From positions 17,242,501 to 17,306,500 of the forward strand of contig JAZHRO010000024.1 in the NCBI GenBank assembly GCA_037157565.1: DNA of 64,000 nucleotides. Direction: 5' to 3'. A program made the translations under genes and the position numbers. Of the stretch, positions 1 through 11,715 are shown one piece after another. Each line of letters opens with the position of its first letter. The first letter of the stretch is position 1. This stretch comes from Thalassia testudinum. Its lineage: Eukaryota > Streptophyta > Magnoliopsida > Alismatales > Hydrocharitaceae. The notes below the pieces were generated by a model that saw only the letters and a list, made by a program, of their open reading frames with translations, made no database searches and was not told the DNA's origin.

Positions 1-240
1 GTGCTGGCGGAGATATGGCCTATGGACAAAAATCTGCTACCCTCGCCCAAGCCAATGAAGAAGAAGGCTGACTCCAAGCCCTACTATAAGTATCACAAGG
101 CCCAGGGCCACACCACCAAAGATTGCCATGATCTACGTGATCAAATTGAGTCCAAGATTTGACACGGGAACTTGGCCCACTTCGTTAGGCGGAACGAAGG
201 CTAGGATAAGGGCAAGGGGCCTATGGAGAGCTTGGAAGAC
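1..240 (+). pseudogene. Element Z: Tat-lineage gag, C-terminal fragment
   Basis: Frame 1 reads through a gag tail with a nucleocapsid-like knuckle, YYKYHKAQGHTTKDCHDLR at about residues 28-46, followed by DQIESKI, a TGA stop, then HGNLAHFVRRN. Tat-type gag proteins normally have Cys-x-x-His...His...Cys here. The first cysteine is tyrosine in this copy, so zinc binding should be lost. In-frame stops follow the DQIESKI and FVRRNEG segments. The gene runs in from the left of the window. It shares frame and strand with the protease fragment at 616-850 and strand with the integrase fragments at 4862 and 48133, so I read all of them as one old + strand element that hosts every other insertion. Lineage is by motif resemblance only. 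Confidence 0.75.
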
Positions 241-615
241 TACCACAAGGAGAGGCTTTAGCATCTCCGTGGGATTAACATGGTACTCATCGAAGGCCCA
301 GAGCCCAACGATGCCGTGGCCCACCACCTCGAGCAGGCGATATCCCCCCTGCTCCTGCCAACTTAATACCACTGCTAGGTCCTAGCGGCTATGCCTAGAG
401 TGCCACAATGTATTCACCTCCCACCCCTCGTGGGCGAAGAGGTCGAAGTCATTTTCGGCGTCAACACCACCCTACGTCGGCAATCCAGCCCTTCTCGACG
501 ACCGACCTATAGCACGTTCCCCACCCTCCAGTGGGGCAAGAGAGGTCCCATTGAGTAGGCGGCCTCCCGACTGTTCGCCTCCCTCCCAAGTCCGGCAGAG
601 CATACCGACCCACTG
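241..615 (+). other. Element Z: degenerate gag-protease linker
   Basis: This stretch joins the gag tail to the protease remnant of element Z. Frame 1 carries several stops and nothing recognisable. It is expected linker sequence in a Tat-type gag-pol and I see no independent gene in it. Confidence 0.45.
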
Positions 616-850
616 TTGGTAATGCTCCTGCTAATAGGGCGACAGCAGCCCCAGCTCCTCGTGGACGAAAGAAGCATTGTGGATGTCCTCTTTCTGAAAA
701 CCCTACACCATCTAGGTTTCACGGAGGAGCATCTCTCCTCTTTGGTTCACTCGGTTGTAGGATTCAGCAATCACAAGGTGATGTTGAAAGGAGAAATTAG
801 CTTCCCCTTGTCAGTTTGCAACGGGGACAGGTAATCGGGAGTTTTTAGCT
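616..850 (+). pseudogene. Element Z: Tat-type aspartic protease fragment
   Basis: The frame reads QLLVDERSIVDVLFLKTL, then HHLGFTEEHLSSLVHSVVGF and a K/G-rich LKGEISFPLSV segment. This matches the retropepsin fold of Tat-lineage pol, where the flap-strand order is LVDxGSSADVLF...LPLxGFxG...GxIxLP. The catalytic D-S/T-G triad is degraded: VDERS stands where VDGGS or VDSGS is expected, so the enzyme is dead. It is in the same frame as the gag fragment upstream. A stop occurs near 834 and the sequence gives way to the F LTR at about 851. The reverse transcriptase that should follow is absent from the window. Confidence 0.7.
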
Positions 851-2880
851 TGTAGAAATACACGTCAGAAAAATATGTCGTAGTGAAATCGCGTGGTGGA
901 AAAATCCGAAACAAAAATATTTTAATAAAACTAACCACGAAAAGTTAGATCGTATCCACAGGGAGGAACGATTGTAATAAATTCACAAGTGTAGAGCCAT
1001 CATGTTTGCAGAAGCATTCGCGAAATCAATTTAATGAATATGCTGCTCTGAATGTCACTTACAATTTCATGAGAAGCTCAGGGTTATTTATGTAAATTCA
1101 TGTCAGAAATCAATCTCCCAAAAATATGTAGATGATGCATGAGTAGTGGCAGAGTATGTAATTTTTAATTGCATGCAAATCTGAATCGAATTTCAATGTG
1201 AAATGATATATGAAATAAGAGCCAATCAAATACGTGAAAGTATAAGTGTACGGTTGCAAACTCACCTCAATATAATAATAAAAAGCAAAATGAAACTCCC
1301 CAATGGAATGCACATGTAATTTTTAATTGGGCACTTCCTATAGAAAAATAGGGGATTTGCTCCCCTAGGCTTGCACGAGGAGATGGAGCCACAGCTGGAC
1401 GTGGCTTGCTCGGAGGACGTCGAGGATGCGGAGAGGCTTCCGATGATGGTGCTCCCATGGTGGGAGGTGGCTGGAGTCGTTTGTCGGAGGAGAAACCGCC
1501 GACGGTGGCGTCATCCCTCGATCATGCGTCGGTGGCGGACTGCTCGTTTGAGGGCATGACCAGTCTCGGGACGGTGTAGCGAGCTCGAGGAAGTTGACGG
1601 CACAGAGAACGGTGGCTGGATGAGGTGGCTGCGTGTGGAGGATCTGCTTGGAGCTTTGGGTTCTCTTTTGTTGCTGAAGAAGGAGAAGATGAAGAAGAAG
1701 AAGAAGAAGAGGAGGCAGCCAGTGGGGGGGTTGCTGCTATGTAGTGGCTCCACTCATGGCAGAGGCGCGCGAGGGGAATTGTGGCCTGTGGTCGCGCGTG
1801 GTGGTTGTGCTCGAGGCTTGGTGCACGCGCGAGGTGCGAGGGGGTGCTGGTGGTGCGCGCGATGGGCATTGGCTCTGCTTGGATGTCGGGGGAGGCTCCT
1901 GGACGACTTAAGTCTTCCCCCTTGGTCTTGTGTGTGTGCTGGTTGAGGTGGTTGATGAAGAACGCAGTTTGGTGGAGCAGTCAATGTTGATGTTAGGGAC
2001 GCAGTCGCGGTCATGGACGTGATGTCGAGGAGCTTGCTGTCACCATGCTTGTTGGGAATGAGGTGGAGCACGGTGGTGGTTCGTTGTCAGGGTTGGGAGC
2101 GAGATGCGGTGATGAATGCCAAGGCAGAGTCGTCGTGGTTGCGTGGTGGTGGGAATGTCGGGGGCGAGACGTAGCGGTGATTGTGTTTGTCGGCGGTGGA
2201 AGAGCGGTGGCAAAAGGTCACAGTCGTGGACGTGACCGACGATGGAGGCTTGCGGTGGTGGTGGCACACGGTGGAGAGGTTGCCCGTGGGGACGGGATGT
2301 GGAGATGCGGGGCTTCCACCCCATGGAGGGGAGATCTTTGGAGGCTGTCCCCCTCCTTAGGGATGAAGATGATGGAGAGGGGGCACCCCTCGAGGAGAGA
2401 TGATATCCATTCTGTTGTCTTGTCATCTTGTTATATAAGGCGAAAAAGTGAGAATGAGAGAGAGTCAGAGAAGGAAAGAGTGAGAAAGAGATTCTTCATT
2501 TTATATTACCAAATAAATAAGAGAGAATTGAGGGAGAGAGAGAGAGAGAGCGATTCGTGAGGGTGATATTTAAGCAAAACTAAATAAGGAAATGTACTTA
2601 ATAATTGAGAGGCATACAAGGATGTCTCCAAAATTTATTCCCTTGCTATATTTTGCTAGAACAAAATTCCACATATCTCAAATCAAGCTCTGATATGATA
2701 CCCTTACCTTTTAAAGTGAATAATTAATCCTTCTACATAAAGATTAATGTAATTAGTGCATGAAATGATAAATCTAAAACCCACATCATTTTGTCAATAC
2801 CAAACATACTTTAGATTAAATTCTCGTCCCAATAATACTGTACTTAAGCACTAAATTAGTCCACTAAAGTAGACCTATCA
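851..2880 (-). repeat. Element F 3' LTR
   Basis: This is an LTR of about 2.0 kb. The edge at 2880 (TATCA, followed by AATGCCCCCATGCC) matches the edge of the G LTR at 49331. The tRNA-Asp-like motif GTCGTAGT is at 877-884, and GCGTGGTGGA plus a CCACAGGGAGGAACG block follow, both paralleled in G. A TATA-like TTATATAA lies at 2431-2438 on the minus strand. The middle (1380-2400) is GC-rich with GAG/GAA tracts, and the short ORFs there are low-complexity and not credible genes. It shares the family of G, but is about twice as long. Confidence 0.6.
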
Positions 2881-4230
2881 AATGCCCCCATGCCTAAGTT
2901 TTGTTGGTCCCGAGCAAAATCATATGTAACAGACCAGATCTCCATACCAGACTTTACTGTCAGGATGTCCTATCGTGCCACACCTCTAGAGACTAAATCA
3001 AGGTACCAACTATAGGCCTAAAGGTACTCAAGTACCAACCAAGATACGGACTTGACCAGCCTTAGCTTTGGTCTGCTGTGAAGGTTTCTTAGGCCTGCAA
3101 AAACTGTCTAGAGGTTCGTTGACCCCAGCGGTTAAAGCACCTGTGCATATGTGCAGAAAGGTTAGGTTCAGTTTGCCAATGCATTTTTAGTAAGAGAGAG
3201 AGAGGGAGAAATATTATTTCGAGAGTTTTCTCTCTTTCTTTTTAAATTTCCCTAGACTCAACATTGGATTGGCCCTAAACACGATCTGTATCGGATTCCT
3301 TATCCCCACCATCAATCCTCGTAAGGTCCATGACAATCGATGCTTTGGGATAGCATTGCCCATGGCAACCCCTAGAATCCTGGCTTTCGACACTTCGGGA
3401 TAGTTCCACCCATGACGTTCTGTAACTAAATTCAGACCCTAGCAATCGACATTTTGAGATAATGCCACCCATGGAATTTGAATCAGCACAAGATGCTTCC
3501 GTTCTCCTGGTAGGGTATTTAGATATCCTAGGAGACAAGCATCAAGGAGATGATATGTTATAACACATCTTCAAGGGGATTGTTTTACATTCCTCCTCTC
3601 CGCGTCGGGAACTCATCAAATTAACTTGTGTCTTCAAGTCGCTCCTAAGTCAACTTTTTCGGAAAACATTTTCAGAACGGACACTCTTTTGGCATTATTC
3701 TTCTTTATGCGCACTGAACCAGACTAGTGTGTGATTTTTGGGTGCCTAGGTTACCAAGTCCTACAAAGCAAAGGGTAGGCAAGGGGGTTGAATACTCCCT
3801 AAGCCTTAGACTTAATACATTAGCCTTGCAACTCCCTTAACCTCTTAAGCAATAGTCCAGATTTTAACAAGTACTTGGGTGTTTAAGCCCTAAAACTGAC
3901 CCAGGAGGCCTAAAGTCGGTACCCCTCACTTATCTCCTCTACCACTTCAGGACTTTATTTATTTAATTCTGGCCTAGAACTTAGGTAACTCTTCCATAAT
4001 CAACTGCTAGGACCAGTACAATTTTTTTTTTCACATTTTCTCTATGTGTCTCTCAATATATTTGAAATTCAGCTCAAAAGATTTCATCTCCTTCTTTGTC
4101 TCTATTTTTTTTTCCTTTTTTTTTTAATGCAAGATGGATGCCCTAATTATGCATGCAGAATATGTATAAATGCTATAAACATCCTTAGGTTATACCCCCC
4201 CATGCCTAAATCAGACAATGTCCTCATTGA
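2881..4230 (-). other. Element F 3' untranslated region with two polypurine tracts
   Basis: Minus-strand polypurine tracts GGCATGGGGGCATT (2881-2894, next to the LTR) and AGGCATGGGGGGGTA (4193-4207, after the expected end of pol) bracket a non-coding region. It contains three degenerate copies of a repeat ending CGCCCATGG-like on + (about 3330-3365, 3379-3414, 3438-3473). Next to the second tract is a hairpin of the CAATG-loop-CATTG type (ACAATGTCCTCATTG, 4214-4228). The same layout occurs in A, B and C. No ORF of interest is present. Confidence 0.6.
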
Positions 4231-4860
4231 AAAGGAAAAGCAAGGAAAGATATTACCTGAGGTGGAGTTGGGATAGCTCGTAAATCAGGTCTTGGAAGGG
4301 ACGCAGAAGGAGACCCAAAGAAGATACCTAATAAACCTATCCTGGCAAGTAAATAACCCAATATGTTGGCTAGCTGGTGATGGATAGTGATGCCAAATGC
4401 TCACCAGATACATGTCAAAAGAGGGTACTCCTGAGTTATTTTTGGAGGTTTTACATAATTTACATTAGTAATGACCCTCCGGGAGTGTGCGGCGAGGAGG
4501 CAAAGGCTCCTCAAGCAGATATGTGTGGGAAACAAAGGTTGTGACGAAGCATACCATAAGATAGATAGGCTAACATAAAAAAGCATCGATCCACACTCGC
4601 CACTCTATCACAGGGTGTATTGGTCTGGAAATTCCCCCGTTAATCAAAAGTGTGAGCAGAGATTTTAGGAAGTTGGTACTATGTGAGATGAGGTCTCTCA
4701 GGTGCGGGGTCGGGAAGAGGGTCCCAGAGAGCTTGAGAGGTTCAACATTCTTTCTTGACAACCATTCCAATTCTTGACTGTCATCAGAAGTAGCCTTAGT
4801 TACTGATTGCCTTTCATACTACATATCATTGCTGTGCACATCCTGGAATGGGCCTAAATG
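4231..4860. other. Unassigned sequence between F and Z integrase
   Basis: I see no convincing coding similarity on either strand. It begins with sequence that still looks like the Athila post-pol region and ends near the point where Z integrase becomes readable. It may be decayed F pol end, decayed Z, or filler at a deletion junction. Confidence 0.3.
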
Positions 4861-4861
4861 T

Positions 4862-5131
4862 TCATCGTCCACCCAGGTCCATCAAGAAGCCACGGAGGCG
4901 TGTGCGGGAACCATGAAGGGTACAAGACACTCTTAGCCCGATTATTCCAGGAGGGCTACTTCTGGTTTCAAATGAAGCAACATTGCAAAGACTTTGTGCA
5001 CAAGTGTGGATAAGTGCTAGAGGTTTGCCACCTTGCATCACTTGTCAGTTGGAAAATTAGTACCTGTAATGCTGCCCATCCCCTTCGCAAAATGGGGCAT
5101 GGATTTCATTGGCCCCTTCCTGCCAGCCTCG
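4862..5131 (+). pseudogene. Element Z: Tat integrase, zinc-binding N-terminus
   Basis: One frame reads VCGNHEGYKTLLARLFQ, then EGYFWFQMKQHCKDFVHKCG, which is the HHCC zinc-binding domain of a Tat-type integrase. After a frameshift near 5010 it reads RFATLHHLSVGKLVP and FAKWGMDFIGPFLPAS, the start of the catalytic core with the first catalytic Asp (MDFIGP). Element A interrupts the gene at 5131/5132, and reading resumes at 48138 with KRFILVAIDYFSKWVEA. The break is clean and flanked by a 5-bp duplication, so the two halves were once contiguous. Confidence 0.8.
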
Positions 5132-7900
5132 TGTTCACGAGCGAAATCGAAGTTTTAAAAATTACATTTTAGTATAGCCGAAATCGCTTTGAAAACAAAT
5201 ACTATTTATTACTCGAATTTGAAGTCCTAGATCGAACACAGGGAGCAATATGGAATTCAATCTCAAAATTGCAAGTTAAACATAGTATGAGCAATTTATG
5301 ATGAAACTTCAAGCAATAATGATATATCAATGAAAGCTAATGTTAATACTGTAAAAAGAATGGAGTAAAATGGTGATTTGAATCACCAATTACTCCACAC
5401 AATGATTGTTAAGAGATGCACAATATCAATTAAGAAGCTCAAATAAGACACAATATCAATTAACAATCTTAAAGAAATCTTCTTCTTAAACTCTTCCTCT
5501 TCTCTTCTTTCTCTGCTTCTCTGTTTGTGAGGGTCCTCTTCTTTCCTTCTTTCCTTCTACCTTTCTGTTCTTCTACTCTTCTTCTTCTGCCTTTCTTCCT
5601 ATGCAGCTCCCCTTCCTCTTCTTTGGCTTCTAATTCTTCTCCTTAACTCTATGTGCCTCTTCCTCTTCTACCTTGACTTCTCTTTTCTTTTCTTTCTCTT
5701 CTTCTCTTCTTCACACATAGAGGGGGATCCTTCTTCAAACAGCTAAGTGTCAGCCGTTATTCTCTGTAGCAAAATCCCCCTACCCCCGCACACGATCCTC
5801 TCTTTCTCTCCTTAGGTCACACTCTCCCAGAGCCTCCAATAACACCGGGTTATCGGGTTTTGGACCTAGAGCGCACTTGGGTCCAGGGCTGCGATCGTGG
5901 TCGCAGCCGAGTGGAGTCGGGTTAGGCAGGTCGGGTTTGTGCCAGGCCCGCGAGGGATGGGTCACAGGAGAGGCCCAAGTGAGTGGGTGAGCAGGGGATC
6001 CAACCCCCAAGTGTCTGAGGCAACAAGGCACTATGACGAATTCAATTTATGCTCTGCGATGCGCTCTTATCCTCACGATGTGGGACTATCCCACAAGCCT
6101 CTTCTAGCGAGTGCCTGCAACTGAAGACGTGTCCTCAATTGGCGTAGCCGCATGTGATGTGGTCTCCAATTAACCACCTGGGAGTGGTCCTTAGGTGATT
6201 CCGCACTGCCTGGAGGTGTCACCTGGGGCATGTGCGACCTGGAGCTCGAAGAACGTGGTGGCGGTGACGGTGGTGGACAACGGAACCTGCAAGTCACAAG
6301 CACGGCTTTTTGGCCACATTAAAACAGCTTGTAAGCATCACCAGTGGATGAGGAGTGCGGTGGTGGTGATCTTGTGGTGTGAGTGGGAGTGAGATGGCCG
6401 GACGGAGTCGGGAACAGACGTAGGAAAGTGGGCTGTTCGGTGACGAGATTGGGTGGATGGAATGGCAAATAAGTAGAGGGGTTTGGTTGGTGGTGTTCAG
6501 GTGAAGGTTATGAAGTGGTTGGAGAGGCGGATGGAGGAGTGTAGTGGTAGATACACCTCACTGAAGGAGTGGCCGGAGACGGAGAAGATGAGGGTGAACG
6601 GCAGCGGTTGCCAGTTGTGTGTCTGTGAGGGTGGGAAAACGAAATAGAAAGAGAGAGGGAGCTAAAGAAGGGTTTAGCGAGAGGATAGGGAGGCGGAGGG
6701 CTCTGGTGTTGGTCAACCGGAGCCAGAGGAGGAAGATGCGGTGGAGCGGTGACGGCGATGTAGACAGAGGAACACCCTCCCTTTGGCTGGGGAGGGTCGC
6801 GATGAAGAGGGGAGGAGTTTAGGCCATCCAATTTGATGGTTGGATGGCTGGAGGAGGGAGATTCAGGGGTGTCGCCGGAGCAAAGGCCTACGGTGGTCGG
6901 AAATGGGTTTTTAGACTGTTTGACGTGCCAAGACTTGCTGAAAATGCACAGTTGTGCGATGGTGTCTCTTTTATAGGCCATAAGAAGCCCTTTCAAGCTT
7001 GAAAGGTGCTTGCGAAGTAGGATACCCAAACTTTTGAAAGGTTCACATGGTCTTTTGGGAAAGACTTAGAGCCTAAGGAATGGTTCAAATGGAAGGTAAC
7101 TTCCCAAGGAATCCCCGTATCAATTTTAGGAGGGATTGATTGAGAATCGAGTGAGAAATCCTCGCTCGAAACTCGACAGTGAAGGTTTCACCTTCCAAAA
7201 ATGACGTGGGGACTTGCTTGTGAAGAAGAAAAAGAAGTTGGGGGCTATTTGTAAGAGAATTCAAAAGTTAAGGGTCTGAATGAGATAGAAAGAGTGTGAC
7301 TGGACCAAAATGCAAACTTGGTCAAGGTGATCTTAGATTAGGCCCAAATTTTGGTACAAACCTAATTTGGACCCAAGGAATTCAATGGTGAAGTTAGATT
7401 TAGGTTTTGACTAAGTTTGATTGGATAATTTATGTAAAAACCCAAATTAGAGTAAATGTCTGTTTGAGACTCTATTTTGGGTCAAGACGGGTTTTGATGG
7501 TCAAATTGAATGTTCCAAACCCTAGAGAATATTTTTATATGAATTTTAGAGGGTTTAGGTGAATTTTATCATGACCAGAACCTCAGTTAATTAAGCGGAT
7601 CTGTTTCTAGGGTTTTAAAAGTCATTTAATTTTCAAAACACGTGCAAACCCTTTTCTGTCTGTTTAACCTACTTGTTAGACTTTTAAGACCATTTAACCC
7701 TTAATTACCCCTTGAGAAAACCCGTGATTGTACTGCATTCATGATATGATGGTAAAACTGTAGTTTTAACCCTATTTTCTTGTCTTTCCCTCAGAATGAC
7801 TTTGCAATGAAATATGGCTCTCTGGCAGTTATGTAAGAGCATTTATTGACTTAATTGGATCAAAATGAGATAGTTATGGCTCATGATGGTGTTCCCATCA
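5132..7900 (-). repeat. Element A 3' LTR (2769 bp)
   Basis: The LTR has TG...CA ends (TGTTCACG...CCCATCA) and abuts a minus-strand polypurine tract at 7901-7913. The PBS-side end carries TTTTAGTATAG (5167-5177, a decayed copy of the tRNA-Asp-like motif) and ATCGAACACAGGGAGCAA (5231-5248). A CT-rich tract on + (5461-5760) is purine-rich in the transcript. The TATA box is at 6968-6975. The single-copy segment at 7210-7380 is tandemly duplicated in the other LTR. Short antisense ORFs here are not credible genes. Confidence 0.92.
6968..6975 (-). promoter_or_regulatory. TATA box of element A 3' LTR
   Basis: The minus strand reads TATAAAAGAGACACC. The same box is at 45629-45636 in the 5' LTR. Its position and strand agree with the minus orientation of A. 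Confidence 0.7.
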
Positions 7901-9187
7901 TACCCCCATGCCTAGCTTTTGCTAGTCCCTTAGAAAAATCTCATGGAATTACCTTTAACTCTAGACCATATGCCTTTCTATGCTTAAAACTCTGATGTGT
8001 GCTTTCTTTTGTAGATTAGGTCAGAATGCCGATAGTAGGCCTAGAAATACTCAAGTACCAACCAAGATCTGGACCTGACCAGCTCTAGCCTCAATTTGCC
8101 GCGAAGGTTTCTAAGGCCCACGGGAACTAACCTAGGGTTCGTTGAACTCTGCGGTTAAAGCACCCGTGCTTGTAACATGTTTTAGCCCAGGTTCAGTTTG
8201 CAGTGTGTTTTTGTAAGAGAGAGACAGAAGAATTTTTCTTTATTTTTGGAGAGTTTTCTCTCTCTTTTCTTTTTATTTCTAGCCTCGGATTAGCTTTACA
8301 ACACGCTCTGTATCAGATTCCTAATTCCCACCATCAATTCTTGCAGGGTCCCTAGCAATCGATGCTTCAAGATAGCATCGCCCATGGAAACTCCCAAAAC
8401 CCTAGCTTTCGAGATTTCAAGATAATTTCGTCCATGGCGTTCTGTAGCTAAATCCAAACCTTAGCAATTGACATTTCATGATAATGCCGCCCATGGCATC
8501 TGAACCAGCACAAGGTGCTTACATGCCCCTGTTAGGATATTTAGATATCCTAGGAGACAAGCACTGAGGAGACGATATGTTATTGCGCATCTCCGAGGAG
8601 AATTTCTCACCTCCCCGCGTTGGGAACTCGTCTAAATCAACTTGTGTTGATCAGCCGCTCCTAATCTAGGTAACTTTTTTAGAACAGATTTAACGCATTT
8701 GCGTGATTTTGATACTTAAGTGCACTGAACCAGACTGTGTGTTGATTGGGGTGCTTAGGTTATCAAGTCTTGCAAACCAAAGGTCAGTTAACTAGGCTGG
8801 ATAATCCCTAAGCCTTAGACTTAATACTTATGCTTCACATTTTCCCCAACCTCTTGAGGGCTATCTAGATCTTAGCGGATACTTGAATTTTTAATCCTAG
8901 GATCACAGCTCAAGAGGCCTAAGATCAGCGTTCATACTAACCTCTTTTGTCTCTTAACATTTTTTGTCTTTCATTTTCTTTTTTTTTTATTTGTCTAGAA
9001 TTGAGTCAATTCCTTAATATTTTACTAATGACTATCTCTTTTTCTTTTCAAATTGTGCTCATTTTTGACATTTTTATCTCCTCTTTTTCTCCTTAAACAT
9101 GATATGCAATCAATTCACTCAAAATTTCCTCCCTTCTCCTATTTTTGTTCTTTTTCAATTTTTTATTTTTTTTAGTTTTTGGAATAT
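7901..9187 (-). other. Element A 3' untranslated region, first part
   Basis: It starts with the minus-strand polypurine tract AGGCATGGGGGTA (7901-7913), the expected primer of plus-strand synthesis. Three degenerate repeat copies ending in CCCATGG-type sequence lie at about 8351-8387, 8401-8437 and 8460-8496, matching those in B, C and F. An AT- and T-rich stretch at 8940-9187 precedes the J insertion. No gene is seen. Confidence 0.75.
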
Positions 9188-9968
9188 TGTTGGGTTCGTA
9201 AAGAGCATTTTGAAAGGGAAACGTCGTAGTATGGTGCACAATACGATCAAACAAAGATATTTACAAGATAACAAGACTTGAGTCCCAGTCGTTCGTCTTT
9301 GGGAGGCGTTTGTTTTAATTCTGAATTCGATCTTCTTATTGATCTACTTTATTTAGAATCGCATGCCGATTCATGATTATTACTTATTTAAGTATGACAT
9401 ACTTAGTTGCAAGAATATCAGGAATTAAAAATAGGCAACATTAATCACACAAAAGATATTGCAATGAGCTCATGGTGATTCTCAATACATAGACATATAT
9501 ATATAGAAAATATATTTTCAATTTATTCATTTAGAGGATGTTTGCAATATGGATGTAGAGGAAAGCTTGTACAGAAATGCTTAAAAATGTAAATCTAGTT
9601 ACCAGAAAACGATTGCATACAAGAATCTACGGGGGGATTTTACATGCATCATTGGGGGAGAATGAGGACTATACTACTAAGCAGTAAAACTACAAAAAGC
9701 TTAAACTACTAATCTAGATCTAGCAGAACATAAGAGCATTCGAAGGTCGTCTCCGATGGCCTTGGAGTGGTTGAGAGAAGGAGGGGCAGCCAATGGAGCT
9801 TAGGTTGGCCCTTGGAGAGAGATTGGAGGAGTGATCCAGCATCCTAGCATGGTGTCCTTCATGGTGGTGCTCAACTCATGGAGGTGGAGTGGAAGTGGCT
9901 AGCCTAAGTGGAGGTGGATGTGAATGGAGCCAAGGAAGTGAATGGGTGCAAATGGCCACCCATTAGGT

Positions 9969-9977
9969 CTTTTTATA
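9969..9977 (-). promoter_or_regulatory. TATA box of solo LTR J
   Basis: The minus strand reads TATAAAAAGACC, on the strand expected for the LTR orientation inferred from its end motifs. Confidence 0.6.
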
Positions 9978-10186
9978 GACCTAAGGGCTTCTCTCTAGAG
10001 AGGTGTGGAACTCTATAGAGAGAGCCCAAGAGTGGCCGGCCAAGAGAGGATAGAAGTGGTTCTTAGATCCACAATTTGTGGATCTAAGAATTGAATGCCT
10101 CTTGGTTACTAAATTTGGCAACCAAGAGTTGGCGCCACTTCAAGAGGGTTCTAGAGAACTCTAGAGAAGTGTGGGTGCATGAATGG

Positions 10187-10209
10187 GTGTGTGTGTGTGT
10201 GTGTGTGTG
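10187..10209. repeat. (GT)n microsatellite in LTR J
   Basis: This is an uninterrupted GT dinucleotide run of about eleven units. Confidence 0.9.
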
Positions 10210-11351
10210 GTCGTGCTCTATGTGGCTAGGTGGTTTAGGTTAGGTCCTAAGGGGTTTAGGTAGGTGTATGCCTTGAATTAGGGTTACAAACCCCAATTGC
10301 TAAGGGAAAATTGCAATTAAACTTAACCTAAGTTTACGTGAATGAGTGCGAACCTAATTGAGAGTGAAATAACTCAATTAGGTTGGGTTTAGGTCAATTG
10401 GACTCTCACTATGTCCAACTGAACTTGTGTGGGTTGAGATCTAAGCTCAATTGGACTAAATGAGTACAATTGACTTAGGTGAAGGTAATTGACTTTGATC
10501 TAAGTCAATTGGATTTGGTGAGGACCTAATTAGGCCCTTAGGTAGGTCTAGAGGTGATGTACTAGGGTTAAGACACCTTAATTTAGGTTCCTATGGCGTT
10601 GGGATTAGGTCTAGGGAGCTAGAAATCCAAGATCAAGGCTTGAATCTCAAAACAGGAACTGGAGACCAGTTCCAGACGTCCAAAAACATGATCAGACGAC
10701 TTATGCTCAAAAATTAGAAGTCCAGACTTCAGTTCTGGACGTCCAATCTGAGTCAGGGGGAAATCTAGGTTCTATTTTGGGTATTCTGCAGAAATTGGAT
10801 GTCTGATAAAGTGTCTGGACGTCTAATAACACTGCAGAAGTGGGTTTGAGGTGTGCGGGAGTTGGCTAAGGGTCCTGGATGTCCTATAACTTATCTGGAC
10901 ATCCAGATAAGGGTTAGAACTAGAGTTTTAGGGCTTCCTAGGGTGCTGTGACCTAATCTAAGGGTGGCCAAGGCTTGGGGGAAATCTCTAGGCTATCCTA
11001 AGGCTAGGATGGACCTAAGCTCTTCACATTTTACTGCTTTATTCCTACTTAATAGAATAGCAAAACTTAACTCCCTTACATCATTATTCCTACATCTAAT
11101 CTAAGTCTTTTGCTCTAGCTCTGCTACAACACCCGTTATTCCTGATCCAGCTTCAGATCCGGCTCCAGATCAGCTTATTGCCTGCAATTGACATAATGCA
11201 CTTAATCGGCACATTATAACATTATTTTATGCATAGCTAAAGTAAAGCAGTAAAGGTGCAGATAATGCTTATGCATGCATGAATTACCCTAACTTATGCT
11301 AAGTCCTAACCTAATCTAGGTCAATTAAGACTTATGATTGCTGCGCAATCA

Positions 11352-11715
11352 AATATGTGATTTTTTTTTCTGATGAAACCCTTTCTTGTTAAGTGATTTT
11401 CACAATGTTTTGCACTTTAATAGACCCCCGTGCCTATGATTTGCAATGTCCTCATTGTAAATTAGGTGGGTTCGAGTTAAGCTTAGATCATTCATTAGAA
11501 TAGATTTTGGATGGGTGGATGGGTCGGGATGACTGTTACGGACGATTTCAAGCTCGGGTATGGGTACCAGAGGTGGAGTCGGCTGTTCAAATGGATGAAC
11601 CCTAAAGTGCAATATGAGTTCAGCATAAGATGTGTCAAGAAGGGTTTCAGGTTTTTCAAAACGATGACAGGTTGCCTCCTGTTAAATACTGAGTTTAACG
11701 CCATCAGTTGGGCGC
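11352..11715 (-). other. Element A post-pol region with second polypurine tract
   Basis: The minus strand carries AGGCACGGGGGTC (11423-11435). Just upstream in the transcript is the hairpin TTACAATGAGGACATTGCAA (11441-11460, arms TTACAATG/CATTGCAA). Further upstream is the conserved GGAGGCAACCTGTC block (about 11666-11679) that follows pol in A, B, C and E. Athila elements commonly carry such a GAGGACAATG/GGGGG region after pol. Confidence 0.7.

Larger units (their letters stand above)
851..4860 (-). mobile_element. Element F: truncated Athila-like LTR retrotransposon
   Basis: F consists of one LTR (851-2880), a polypurine tract and a 3' untranslated region like those of A, B and C, then about 0.6 kb that I cannot place before Z integrase sequence resumes. 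No gag-pol, PBS or second LTR is present, so the 5' part of F is missing. Orientation is minus: on the minus strand the order is internal region, polypurine tract, LTR. The left edge is set by TGTAGAAA at 851, which is only a reasonable guess. The right edge is uncertain by roughly 100 bases. Confidence 0.55.
9188..11351 (-). mobile_element. Element J: solo LTR (2164 bp)
   Basis: J starts TGTTGGGTTC and ends GCGCAATCA, with AATAT duplicated on both sides (9183-9187 and 11352-11356). The 3' regions of B and C have no counterpart at this spot. It contains the LTR signatures GTCGTAGTAT (9223-9232), a TTTGGGAGGCG block near 9299, and a minus-strand TATA box at 9969-9977. No internal domain is present, so it is a solo LTR left by LTR-LTR recombination. 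Notable contents are a (GT)n microsatellite at 10187-10209 and a cluster of TCTGGACGTC-like repeats at 10670-10916. Confidence 0.88.

Noticed and set aside
7901..11715. An env-like gene between pol and the 3' LTR of A, B or C, as reported for some Athila elements
   Set aside because: No long ORF or membrane protein is readable there. A's extra length is solo LTR J.
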